A stretch of 64,000 nucleotides of DNA, taken from NCBI GenBank assembly GCA_038503065.1, contig JBCAMK010000012.1:682001-746000 (forward strand). The letters run 5' to 3'. Shown piece by piece: positions 36,774 through 47,975 of the stretch (position 1 is its first letter; every line of letters begins with the position of its first letter). A program made the translations under genes and the position numbers. Source of the stretch: Paragyromitra xinjiangensis. Taxonomy: Eukaryota; Ascomycota; Pezizomycetes; Pezizales; Discinaceae. The notes beneath the pieces were generated by a model. It was not told where the DNA came from. It saw only the letters and a list, made by a program, of their open reading frames with translations, and searched no databases.

Positions 36774-38090
36774 TCATCTTCGTCTGGAATTCTTCCCGGG
36801 CCCCGGAACCTCACATACGAGTAGGTCTTCCGTTCCTCTTCCCAGACAACCGTACACTTTCACGTTGCCCTTGCTCACGCCCACAACAACGGAAGTCCCG
36901 GCATAAGATGCCTCGCGCTCAATCCCAATTCGGTTGCAGGCGACAAAAATGGTCTCGTCTGACCGGCCTTGAGGACCTTGGTCGAGGACTGGCTGTAGAC
37001 GCTGAATCCAATACGCGAGAGTGTCGGCATCAGGAACCTGCGCTTGGTCTACGAGTGATGACTGGGGTTGAGATGTGAGCCAAGCCATAGGCATTAGGAC
37101 AATATCTGCCTTGCTATCAAGCACATGGTGTGCAAATTCATAGTTCTCGAATGGTGTTTCGAATCGTCGCGGATTGAGATCCATGCCTATGGGAGCCAAA
37201 TATTAGTAAGCGTTTGTCCCATCTTCTCTTCATTGCGACTTGTCTCCAAGAATATTCATTTTTAGTAGGAGATGATCTCGGGAACTTACATATTCCCATC
37301 GCAAGTCTCCCCAAGCCGTCAGGCATCTCTCCAGCAAAGAATCCCTCCCTTCCCTCTTCAGCCCAGGTCTCGTCGGTATCGAATAGAAAGCTCTTCCTGT
37401 AATTTACAAGCACATTTCCCTTGGGTGACACCAAGACGGCAGAATTATACCGGGACATGGAACCTTGTGGTGATGAGGGAGAATGTGCGCAGTATTCGGG
37501 ATATCCTAAAGCTACGTAGCATCCAAGACGTCGGGCAATTGAACGTGCCCATACTGTGGATGGGCCTGCAGCTGTTGGTTCCAGATGAAATTCGATTTCT
37601 TCGGCGGATTTGAAATTGTAACCTGAAGTTTTATTAAAAGAGGTGGGTGTCAGCTGGACATGATTCTTGGCCAAAATTTCATTCGAGGCCAGCGATGGGA
37701 ACATGATATCATACAACATGAACTGAATAGGGAAATGGTGTATTTAATCATGAATGGAGATTAAATAGAATATAAAATTTACAAAAAAACAAAAAGGAGT
37801 AAAAGTGTCACCGCCAAAACAATGAATCAAAAAACGCACCTGAAAATGCCATTTCGGGAAGAATTAGTAGGTCAATGTCGACTGGCGCAGCTCGCGAGAT
37901 TATCGTTTCTGCCCTCTTCAAATTGTGTGCTATATTCCCTAGCTGGGGATTGAACTGTAGGCAATTAAAATGTTAGTATTCCCATCGCAAAAAAAACAAC
38001 TGCTGCGTGGATAGGATGATGATGGTGATGGTGATAGGACGAACGGGAGGCTATCTGGTAGTTGCTTACCTGTAGGCACGCGATCTTCAT
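36774..38090 (-). CDS. NTA1: Protein N-terminal amidase Nta1 (nitrilase superfamily)
   Basis: Four exons (38090-38070, 37954-37840, 37622-37290, 37186-36774) give 293 residues; the first coding exon is 21 nt. The start MKIACLQFNPQLGNIAHNL and the nitrilase triad are all present: Glu41 in LPEMAFSGYNF, Lys122 in NYRKSFL and Cys157 in MGICMDLNPRRFE. Later CNRIGIEREASYAGTSVV matches the family end. Family role: deamidates N-terminal Asn and Gln to Asp and Glu, the first step of the Arg/N-degron branch for these residues. The third exon's frame is open back into intron 2 to an ATG at 37719, but the splice GGT-TAC-AAT (GYNF) fits the family better. The C-terminus runs to GPGKNSRRR. Confidence 0.92.
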
Positions 38091-38324
38091 GGCTGCTGAC
38101 CTCGACGGTACGGGAGTGTGAAATTGGGTTTTATGGGCTCCGGAAAGAATGCCTGGTATTCGGAGGTGTGTGGGAAGAGAAAGCTGGGGGGTGAACGGAG
38201 GGGAAAGGACGGGCTGAAAAGGCAGGTATCGGAAGCCGGAGGGAGGAAGACGGAGAGAAAGGTTTCGAGAGCCGCTGAGTGGAGAGAGTGGGTAGTTTTA
38301 ATAGGGCAGCAAGAATGATTATTT

Positions 38325-38336
38325 GGGGGGGGGGGG
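38325..38336 (+). repeat. Homopolymer run of 12 G
   Basis: Twelve consecutive G within the NTA1 upstream region. Length may be unstable and prone to sequencing error. Confidence 0.9.
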
Positions 38337-38744
38337 AAGAGGTGCGAGCAAGGTGGAAAGCGTCGTTTCGGACAGATGCAGAATGCTTGAGAGCTCTCTT
38401 ACAATCTAACCCGACGAGGATGCCAACTGAGCTGTGATGAGCACAACTTCGCAGCCAACGTTGCACGGGGGATAATGCGGTAACGGAACGTGGTAAGGAC
38501 TAACGATCGCAGCCTCCTTCAACCGTTACAGCATATCTCTAATTGTAGCGTCTGGACGGGAGGGAAAATAAGGGTAGCGAAAGGCGGTGAGCTGGGAGTG
38601 ATAGCGATATGGACACATGTTGTGCATTCAGTTCCCTCCCTCCCTCTCCACTTGAGGGGGCTACCCATGTCTCTGCCAGTTTTCCAGCGTCAGAAAGCTC
38701 ACACTTTCTGGGACAATTCTGTGGCTGTTGGGCTCGGGAATGTC

Positions 38745-38760
38745 AAAAAAAAAAAAAAAA
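38745..38760 (+). repeat. Homopolymer run of 16 A
   Basis: Sixteen consecutive A in intergenic sequence. No flanking target-site duplication was noticed, so a retroposed poly(A) tail is not supported. Confidence 0.9.
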
Positions 38761-41166
38761 GTGGGGCCCCGCGCTGCTTGGCAAGGAACAACACTGTCAC
38801 ACCGAAGAAAAAAGGCGATTGATGGGCAGGAGATCCGAGAGGACCATTGAGAGACTCAGAACAGGGGATGACAGGGAAGGGGGGGAAGTGGGAAGGTGTC
38901 CCCCGGCGCCTCTCCACTGCTTTACAGCCCAAACACATCTCCGAGAATCTGGAGTGCATGTCGGTAGCCGATAGAAGAATAAAACAAAACAAAACAGAAA
39001 AAAACAAAACTAAATCTGCAGGGGCGTGTCAAGAAATCAGCCAGAGAACGAACGTCAACGGCCACGGAATAACGCCTGATGCAGGTAAACACGGCCAGAG
39101 ATGGCTGAATGCTCCTGCCTGGCCCCTGTGTCCAAGACCTCTCACAAGCGGTGGCCACGATGGTGAGAAGACAAAAAGTACCGGGGCAGCAACGGTACAA
39201 CAAATTTCCGTCCGTCTCGTACTGTTCGAACCGAAAAGCGGGGAAAGGGCGGTAGCCGTGACGGGCTGGGGGATGTACACTGTACGGTATGCATAAATAC
39301 CTTGACCATCCCAGTCTGGGGAGGAACTACAACAGGAGAAGAAACTCGAAGGGGAGAAGGTGCAGCAGGGTTCAGCGGAGCGGAGCTCGCACAAGGATAT
39401 CTGAGAAGGGATCAAAACTTTTATATTAGCTGCAGCTTCGATTTTATTAGGTGTGAGTGGCGCGGGCTTCTCCTCAGGTCCTCGTGATGAATTCTGCCAG
39501 ATGGAAAGTGCTGGAGATTTGGCCGGGGAATTCAAGACTGCTACGGATCACGATGTCTTCTGCGTGCCTCAAATGGCAAGCACAAGGCTGAGAGCCTGGT
39601 TTCCATCTGTGAATCCCAGTTCAGGGGACAGACGCCATAAGTACATAGAGTACATGTACTGAAAGAGAGAACATGGACGTTCCCCAACGGAAAAACAGAT
39701 GTCTCCACCACTCTCTCAAAAACCCACCATTCAGGTTTCATAACGCCTGTACTCGTGATCCACAAGCGGCCCAATTGTCCGTCAGGTACTTTATGTTTTT
39801 TCAGCCACGATCTGCTTTATATGCAGTGCGTACAGCAATAGCCATACAATTTCTCCTTCCTCGGCCTACTGCGAAGATTGGTTCCTCCTTCGGAGATACC
39901 AAGAGTCGTTCTAAACGCAAGACTCGCAGAGATATGCAAACCTCCATACGAAGCTTAGAACATCACATGGTACGGACAATAAAAACTGTGGACTGCTGAT
40001 ATCAGGCCTCTTGTAGAGCAGGCATTCTAGCTCACGGGAAAGATATCCCCCCAGGAGCCTTCAAACATTGATAGCCTGCATATAATCCTCAATTGTTTAC
40101 AGCCAAGTGCTTTCTAAGCATCATGTCACTCCTCACTTAGAGAAGTTGCAATGCAGATTATACATGTCTCCCTCAGAGTAATCTATACCTTGTTTTCATC
40201 AGACTTTGCACTATTTATTATGCGGAAAATCCTCCGCGTCGGGGCTAAAGGAAGAAGCCAAGCAGAAGAAGGGATTATAACCCCTTTTACTCCATCCACT
40301 CTAACGAAGTGCACACTTCTCGCGGGGTGACCTATTTCATGATGGACAGGGCTCTGGACCGGCTCGGGCTGATGGCCTGGGCGGGGCTCTACAATACACT
40401 CGAATATACCAAATATAATCCACATTCGCCATTAGACAGGATCATAGTCTTACCCATGATCGTGGCTGGTGCTCAAATGCTGCTCATCGGAGAAATAGCA
40501 ACTCTGCACATATGACCTAGAGTAGAGTAGATTTTCGTGTGCAATGCAATAAGGATCATGTAGTACTCAGGGGGCATAGAATGCGATCCTCATGTGTCAT
40601 GATCCCAAAATCTTGTCGATTGGCCCTGGCAGCGGAGCTCCCTGACACAGGCTGAAATTATCGATTTTCGGCGATTTTCGAGAACCCGAAATCAACATCT
40701 TATTTAATTAGGATTGTGGAAGCACCGATGCCGAATGATGTATCTAGTGAAATTTAAAATACATTATGGTGGGGCTCTTTTTTTGCTGCAGAGATTTCTT
40801 TTTCCCCACGATAATTTTTTTACCAGGTTTTGGAACGTGATGCATGCGCTTGCGCTCTATTCTAGCAGAAAAGCTTCCCCTGCCGTCCCCACATACTGTA
40901 CCGGCACAAGAAAATCACCCCCGCGATCGTTAGCGGGAATGCTCCGAACTGCCAAAACATTACCTCTAGAACACCATAACCGAGGAATAGGCTAGCGAGA
41001 TCAGATCGGGCTGTTCCTGCTAACCCGGGGATATCGGTTGGATAATGCAATAATATCAAGTATTATGAAGCTTGGTCGTTGATTTGATCTCGAAAATATT
41101 TTATTGGTAGACATAGTGGAAAGAATTAGGTATATTAAGGAAAAGCCCCAACATGTTTGACAGATA

Positions 41167-41691
41167 CTACTCCCTGGCGCTGTCACTACCATCACGAGGG
41201 CGGTACTCGATCTCATTATCGGCAAGAATCGTGATGACCTCGTCTGGAAGCTGCACTCGGAGACCCCGTTAGTCAAATTTATATATCCACTTGAACCTGC
41301 AACCCCTGCTCCCCGACGTAATCAACAGAATTCGAAGGTCCCACTCACATTTCCGCTGACCTTCACCGCATACATGCCCCTAACAAAGCCATCGAGCCTT
41401 TGCCACTTCGCTACCCAGGATTTCGTGGGTTCTCGCAGCGTGATCAGTCCCTCAAATACGGGCGAAGTGCAATCCTCGACCAGATCAGCTTGACCACGAT
41501 AGTGAAGCATTTCTTCGCAATTCGGACATCCTTCTTTGACAAATCTCTAGAGAACCGGAGCTGTCAACAACCTCGGTCGAGAAACGTGGCCTGATGAAGA
41601 GGGTACGGCATACCTGTTGAGTCTGGACAAAAGAACAAACCATGCAAGCGCGCAGGTGACGGTATTGAGTGGTGGTGACGAAGTTGGACAT
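41167..41691 (-). CDS. SPT4: Transcription elongation factor Spt4
   Basis: Exons 41691-41614, 41546-41349 and 41250-41167 encode 119 residues, the usual Spt4 length. The zinc-binding cysteines are C16 and C19 (CMVC) and C33 and C36 (CPNC), the second pair supplied by exon 2. The core reads [45 protein letters not shown], characteristic of the family, and the end is [13 protein letters not shown]. Family role: forms the DSIF complex with Spt5 on elongating RNA polymerase II. All three junctions are phase 0 and restore conserved sequence. Confidence 0.95.
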
Positions 41692-42995
41692 TGTGCCTGG
41701 TGTACGTTTGGAACAGTCGGTGGAGATTTGAGCAGGTTAACAAGAAATAGAGAGTTGTACCTTAAGCGCTCAGGCCTTCAAGCCTCTGGCTGATGACTAA
41801 GCTCTTGCCTTCCATACTGGGCTGACCAAATCGTTTAGAATAGGTTTTGCATGCCGGATACCACGATCTTTGTGCTTTTTCTGTGCTCAAATCCTCAGAA
41901 AAACGGTGCAAAGGAAGCTCATCATACGAATATGGTGAGTAAAAACATTCACTCTATAAGAATAGAAATCCTCGGCGCCACATTGATCAGTCTAACCAAA
42001 TATTATTTATCTATAAAAATGTTCACTCTATAAGAATACTAAAGTCCAGCCCCGAGTGTATTCCTATAATGAGCTTCTTCTATATTCTAAACATTTCCTC
42101 AGATTTTGATATCTCAACACTAGAGTCCAGCCAGAGATAAAAGACTTTAGATTCGAGGGTGAAAGTACTATTCGTCATGGTCAAAGAAATTTTGCGCCCC
42201 AAGAGTATGGCAATAAAGCTTTTGACTTTGTACCTACTGCCGACACTTCGTCTCATGAGGGTCTTGCTTTGGTTAGGATAGGCTTCCTAGCAAAGATCGA
42301 TGTAACTATTACTCTATTGCCTATTAGGTTTCTCTAGCCTGCTTGCCGTTCTGGTCCCTCCACGGGTCCTGGAGTACTTTAACAGGTATTCGAGTTATAC
42401 AGTAGCTGTGGCGTGAACAAACGAGTGATACGGTGGAACGATCTCATCTTAACAGTCGGATCGCTATGCATGCATACGGAGAAAGTCTGTCTGTAGACAA
42501 ACGAAAAATCGAATAAGGAGCTATAGTAAGCAACCCCAGTACCTACTCTCACGGGTTTCTTAAAATAGTGGTATCGCAACATGGGCGGTAGGCTGGTACG
42601 TGGAGTAGGGAAACGATAAGTAGAAGGTAATCAATGGAGATACATAACCCCTCTCTCTAAATATAACTCGGTAGCTCAATAGCCGTACTAATACCCAATG
42701 AGACATACGTATGACATCCCAAAAAGAGTATGTGGTAGCGTGGGGAGAAAAAAAGAACGAGGGAGTGAATGTCTTCACTATACTGTTTGCCGGTGAAGGG
42801 AACTCCGGATCCAATCCGAAGTAGCTCCTGAATACACGCACGCGTACGTATACTGAATGCCCCGCGCCGAACATCAGTTTGAATAATCTGAAGTCCACAG
42901 AGAGGCTGAAAAACCGCACAGAATAGGGAAAGCTTGTAGGAAATACATCAGCAAGAACAAAAAATGACCTATTTGAAATTAGGATCATGTTCTTA

Positions 42996-43167
42996 CCTCT
43001 GTGACCTATTTGGCTCCTATTTGGACCTCTGTGGCCTCTGTGGCCTCTGCAGAGGAAAATATCAAAATTTCCTCGGAAACCTCCACAGAGGAATGTTGAC
43101 CTCTGCAGAGGCCACAGAGGCCAAATAGGAGCCAAATAGGCCACAGAGGTCAAATAGGCCACAGAGG
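42996..43167. repeat. Long imperfect inverted repeat (hairpin-forming) with 9-nt subunits
   Basis: The left arm (42996-43055) and right arm (43100-43149) are near-perfect reverse complements, differing by one 9-nt CCTCTGTGG unit and two or three substitutions, around a spacer of about 45 nt. Each arm ends at the palindrome CCTCTGCAGAGG. The arms are built of CCACAGAGG and CCAAATAGG words; an extra partial copy extends the right arm to 43167. Confidence 0.85.
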
Positions 43168-44364
43168 AATGTCGTTTGTTTTTGCTGATGTAGAAAAATA
43201 TATATGGTTAGTGGCAAATGCAATAGGTTAGAGCATGTGCACCATATACTAGATAGGTGAATGTACTTTGTGAAATGGGACCAAAAATTATATGGGAGAT
43301 TTAAAATAGCAGAAAAAGCGAGTGATGACTCATGATCAAAACGAGTCCTAGCCCATGCAAGTGCAAACTTGTACTTTGATTATTAGATGGTCCTAACTTG
43401 TTGTCGTACATGTGCTAAGCATCGCAATCCCATACAGATTTAGGCCACCACTTTATATGCACTCCTTGCATCCTTTAATTTATATATAGCTGGCCGCTGT
43501 CATGCAAAACCGATTAGATACCGATTTGGCCGGTCGCCTGTTGAAAATATCTGCTTATGAATACTATATAGAACCTAGGCAGTTCCTGCCGCTGGGTTCC
43601 CGGTATATCTACCGTTCCAGCCAGTGATTCCGGGCCTAGTTGATGGAACCGATATATAAAAAATATAAAGACCCTAGATCAGTGTACCTGCATTGGTGCC
43701 AAAGCGGATCGGTGATTTCGGCGGTGGCTAGACGTCATCACTCCTCTAAGGTGTTTTGGACATAGATTTTCTGTGTGGATTGGCGTTGTTAGAAACGCCT
43801 TTGATATCCGTCCATCACCAGCATCATCTCCTCAACTAGCAATCTTAGTGAGTAGGAATTAATTGCTTATTTCGAGAGCCGAAAAAGAGCGCCATGGTTG
43901 TTCAAACGAACAAATGCGACGGCATCATCCTCAGATGCATCCGGGTTCTGACAGGCTTGTGACACACTGCTATGTGCCACTGCATTCTGTAGGTATAATT
44001 GGTTTTTTTCGTCTGAACTTTTATCTTGGGGAAAAGAACACTAGTGTTTCGGTTTATGATATGGAAAATGGCTCAGCCTGACTGCCCAGATAAGTACGTA
44101 TACCGGCAGCAACAGCCCCACTGGATACGAGAAAAAGCAAATCGTCAAGTAATCACGGCACCCGGCTACAAATAGGTCTGTGCAATCAAAGGGTTCTCGG
44201 TCCTCAGCTGTTGAAGTGCAGCGAGAATTGAAATGATCGTAAATATCTAGTGGATTCTATACACATTGGAGTTGGGTTAAGATACCTATCATCTAGCCCG
44301 CAAAGCCGGCTTCTGTAGCCGGCTTTTCCGGGTGCATCTGGAGTTTGAGCATTGAGAAGATGGG

Positions 44365-44405
44365 TTTTGTTCATGCTATAGCTTTTGTTGCATGCGATAT
44401 TCTTG
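44365..44405 (+). repeat. Diverged repeat copy 1 (RIP-like)
   Basis: A 41-bp stretch around GCTATAGCTTTTGTTGC matches 45457-45497 at 35 of 41 positions; four of the six differences are T here against C in the other copy. Weaker similarity continues downstream (GAAACTATGATAGAGACTGGG). Confidence 0.55.
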
Positions 44406-45456
44406 TACCTTGTAAGAACGAAACTATGATAGAGACTGGGTACCAAAAAGAGGGGGTTGTAGCGCTGGACTGGCTGTTTTGGAGGATATGAATCAGAGGT
44501 GTCAACAGCTAGTCCCTCAATGTTAAGGAGCTAAAAAGACGGGTCTGGTTGGAGAATATGGATTATAGACAGATGTTCCTAATTAGGCTGGCTGCGGCCT
44601 GCGAGTGCCGGATTTTCCTTTCTTGTGCCGAATGATCGAGGCCTAGCCTTTGGAATTACTAGGTGAAAAACACAAAGTGATAAATTTAAAGCATTGTACT
44701 CTACTGGTTGATCTCTAATTCAGCATATGATCTACGTAAGACGTCGGGCTTCAGAAGTGGAGAATTGGTTGTTTAATCTGCTTTGCTGGTTTCGTCCGGT
44801 GGGTGCTTCTCCTAATATCAGTCAATGTTACCATTCTAAGGCTAGTTTTGCCCGTTGGATCTTTAATTATTGAGAATAGCCCGATAAGATCCTGGAAATG
44901 ATACTTCTTGTAGGTCTATCCTGTATGCTGATAGAGTTATTGGCCATGGCAGTGGAGCATATTGCCCGCTATATGACAAAACACTCCTTCAGCTGATCAT
45001 AAGAATATTTATTTCTCAGTCTGACCAAGGCTTGGCACATCCAGCAGCCACCAGGTGGACTGTTGCTGATCCTCTTATGCAAAACGGGATACTGATCCAA
45101 CCTCCTGGGGGGCATTCACTGGCCTTATCGCTGGAAAATTTACTTGAAGGATCTCGTCTGCGTTCTAATACCACCAGAGCACCTTGATCCGTTCGAGGCT
45201 TTGGGGTCCCTACGTTCTAGGCCATGTTTGGCGGAGACCCGGTAGTATGGTATAGTGGTTCCTACATGAGTATCCTGGCATAATGTCTCGGCTGTTAAAA
45301 TGGCGTCCAAGGGATAGTCCTGGATTAGCTATGTCCTAGGCTCGTTCCCATCCCTATTGCCTATGGCTTTTCTCCTACGGTACGCAGCAAGCTGCGCAGT
45401 GGGGCTGGGCACGAGACTAGCTATATCCCGACATAAATTTAACTATGATTGGTAAA

Positions 45457-45497
45457 TTTTGTTCACGCCATAGCTTTTGCTGAATGGGATATTCTCG
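45457..45497 (+). repeat. Diverged repeat copy 2
   Basis: Partner of the copy at 44365-44405, with C where that copy has T. Similarity continues, with an indel, to about 45560. The parent element was not identified. Confidence 0.55.
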
Positions 45498-45924
45498 CGC
45501 ACACCTCGACAACAATGAAGCCACTGTTAAAACAACTGTGATCGAAACTAGGGCGCAGTAAGACCCATCATGCGTACGTCCCTCGCGATTACCTGAGCAT
45601 CTATCTCACCTTACCTCCGGAGCATATGCATATGTAAAACTATGGGAGCACAAAGCTACATGTCTATCCACCTGCGCAATGGATGGTGGTGTTTTTCCTC
45701 TAAGTTTAGTGATAGTATTAGGTATGTATGCCTAATTTTCAGTATACAGCGGGGGTACGAAAAGGGTTGTACTACTGTAATTTTCACTGTTATAGTTGAA
45801 TGCCTGACAAAATCACTAGGAGCGTTAGCTCCAGGCTTACTATATATGAACCATAGTAATATCTGGGCTTACGAACACCCCACTGTAAAGAATGCCAAGA
45901 TTTATATCTTTCTAGTCCACTACA

Positions 45925-46556
45925 GTGGGTTTTCGTTATAGCAAATTCATACAGCAGTTCAGCTAGGCCTAGGTACATATGTAATTCCCGGTTCACTATA
46001 GCAGATATCCCTTGGATTTCATCATAGCGGTGTGTGGCCGTATGTAAGGGGTTTAACTTCATTATATATCTCACCCGATAAGCATAGCTAAGAAGAAAAT
46101 TGTTCTTGCAACTTATCCCTAGAGACCCAAGAAACTAAAGCTAAGGAGTGAGTATTTTCTCGAATCCGTAACCTCCAAGCCTCTTGCATAGCTCACTATC
46201 TTTCATCCTCAATAAACTGTCTCCTTTAGAGCTTACCTTTGTGCATTTGCCTTGTGCATCACGATCTTCGGCGCTTAGTGCCTGGACCTTTGAGTGAGGC
46301 CTTACAGCCCTGACCAGCTTAGGCCTACCACTGCTACTCAAGATATCGTTGATATCAGTACAAGCTCCATACCGGATGCGCCACAAGCTATTTGATGATC
46401 TGAGAGGACGTCATTGAGTAGAATCGCGCCCCGGTATAACGAACCCCGCTTTAAGGAATATTTACTGCACCAAACCGAAAATTATTGCCGAGTTGGTTTG
46501 CTCAACCCGCTTTAATGAAACAGAAATGTGTAGGGTTCGTTATAGCGGTACTCACT
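45925..46556. mobile_element. Degenerate DNA-transposon-like region (pogo/Tc1-mariner type ends)
   Basis: The left edge reads TA|CAGTGGGTTTTCGTTATAGC and the right edge, in reverse complement, CAGTGAGTACCGCTATAACGA; CAGT starts and CGTTATAGC-type subterminal words are typical of pogo-like elements in fungi. Near the right end a perfect 12-bp inverted pair TATAACGAACCC (46435-46446) / GGGTTCGTTATA (46533-46544) flanks two CCCGCTTTAA words. No transposase is readable; the interior frames are short. This may be a MITE or a decayed end. Confidence 0.35.
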
Positions 46557-47975
46557 GTTTAGTGGGAAGTTTAATTGGTGGTATCAAGCTGGTTATCTTG
46601 TAGGAATTTTCCATATGGAATATTCTTGGGTGTTCACCATACTGAACGACCAGAAAAGCGAACCACAGTTGTTTTATCCGTGTGTGCGTGGCTGTATGCG
46701 TATGTTTCTATGCCCTTTGAAAGATTTAGATCTCTCAAGGAGATTGGCATGCTCTTACCATATAATTTAAACGAGCGGTATCGTACTCTCTCAGGCTTTG
46801 CTGGGTTCACCTAGTACTTATATCGCTAATTTTGAGTCCCTTGCTTTAGAGACTATGTACACCCTATGATTATATTACTGGTTTTTTGGTGCTATAGTTT
46901 CGCTTCTCAATAAGAAGCTACGAGACCCAGACGGTAAACCGGCGTAGGCTATAATATCTCCGGTGGTGTTGCGAAAAACAACTCCTAAGAGTGGTAAATA
47001 TTGCCCAAGATCGCGGGAAAACGGTAAGAGAAGTTTGAAGAACTTAATACTAAGAAACAGAAATAGTTCTTCCAGAGGCAAGAGAATCTGTTCTTGGCTT
47101 TCCGAAAATTCGATGTGGTTTCACCATGCCCTGGGGTAGATCTGGGTGATCGGTGATTGGAGAGAAATTTGGTGGGTGTGGATCGGTCATCTGATTTGTC
47201 CGGCGAGTATTGGCTCTGAACGTCAATTTGTTTTTTGTTTGTGGTTGCTGGCTAGCTGCATCACATAAAAAACGTGAGGTCTGGAATTGAAGTCTTCTTT
47301 ATATGCACGATGCACCCCTTTGTTCCAGCCGCCGACTCATATGAGCTCATCAGTGACTGTGCTGGGCCCAACGTCCTGGTTCGTATCCATGGAGTCCAAC
47401 CCAGAGTTGGAATTCGGCGAACACAACTCCAAAGAGAGTAAGCTAATTCGCTATAGGCCCGCGGCCGGGGGGGAAACTAGTATCTCGACCCAGTTCGTGG
47501 AAGACTGCAGCATAGTGAAAGATGACATATCTGGATTCTGTATGAAATAGATGCGAGGAGTGAGTCTTGGATATCTGTTCGTGGCGGGGCGTCGCTACCG
47601 GAGTTTAGTTGGGCCGTGGGAGGGAAACCACCAGAAGGACCAGTCAAATGGTGTATTATTAAGCCGTTAGGCTTGGGTCGTACAAAAAGATTACGTTGTG
47701 ATGCTCTGCAGACAACCTTTCCGAGAGTTTCTGTGTAATGGATCCGGACTGAGATAGCTGAGCCATCATTCAATTTCTTCGTCTCCGTGTACCTGCTGCT
47801 ACTCCTACATTTCCATCATAAATTCACCTTCGGAATCGTCACCTTATCACCGTTGTCAGTTCTTTCCGTTAAGCTGCCATCTGTGGACTCTTGTTCCGTT
47901 TGATTATTCGCTTTGTATACTTCAAAGCCAGGATATCTCGTCTTTATCCAGGAGACCGAAAAAATCTGGGGTTAA

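Larger units (their letters stand above)
38091..41166. other. Gene-poor interval (NTA1 promoter to SPT4 end)
   Basis: About 3.1 kb. It contains a run of 12 G (38325-38336) and a run of 16 A (38745-38760). Open frames are short and overlapping with no recognisable domain. The NTA1 promoter must lie at the left end. Confidence 0.45.
41692..47975. other. Large repeat-bearing gene-poor interval (SPT4 to ABC transporter)
   Basis: About 6.3 kb without an intact gene. Starting near 41950 a 15-nt word CACTCTATAAGAATA occurs twice (about 41951 and 42025). It then holds the inverted repeat at 42996-43167, the diverged repeat pair at 44365 and 45457, and the pogo/Tc1-like termini near 45.9-46.6 kb. The composition and many stops suggest decayed mobile DNA. 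The 200-aa minus-strand frame at 42560-43162 overlies the inverted repeat and is not a credible gene. Confidence 0.45.

Noticed and set aside
38745..38760. Poly(A) run as the tail of a retroposed element
   Set aside because: No target-site duplication or element body upstream was seen; treated as a simple homopolymer.
41286..41305. Possible tRNA B-box on the minus strand (GGTTCAAGT)
   Set aside because: It lacks the final conserved C and no cloverleaf or A-box fits; it lies in SPT4 intron 2.
42560..43162. 200-residue minus-strand open frame
   Set aside because: It runs across the inverted repeat, has no recognisable domain, and its composition follows the repeat words (GHRGHRG); a chance frame.
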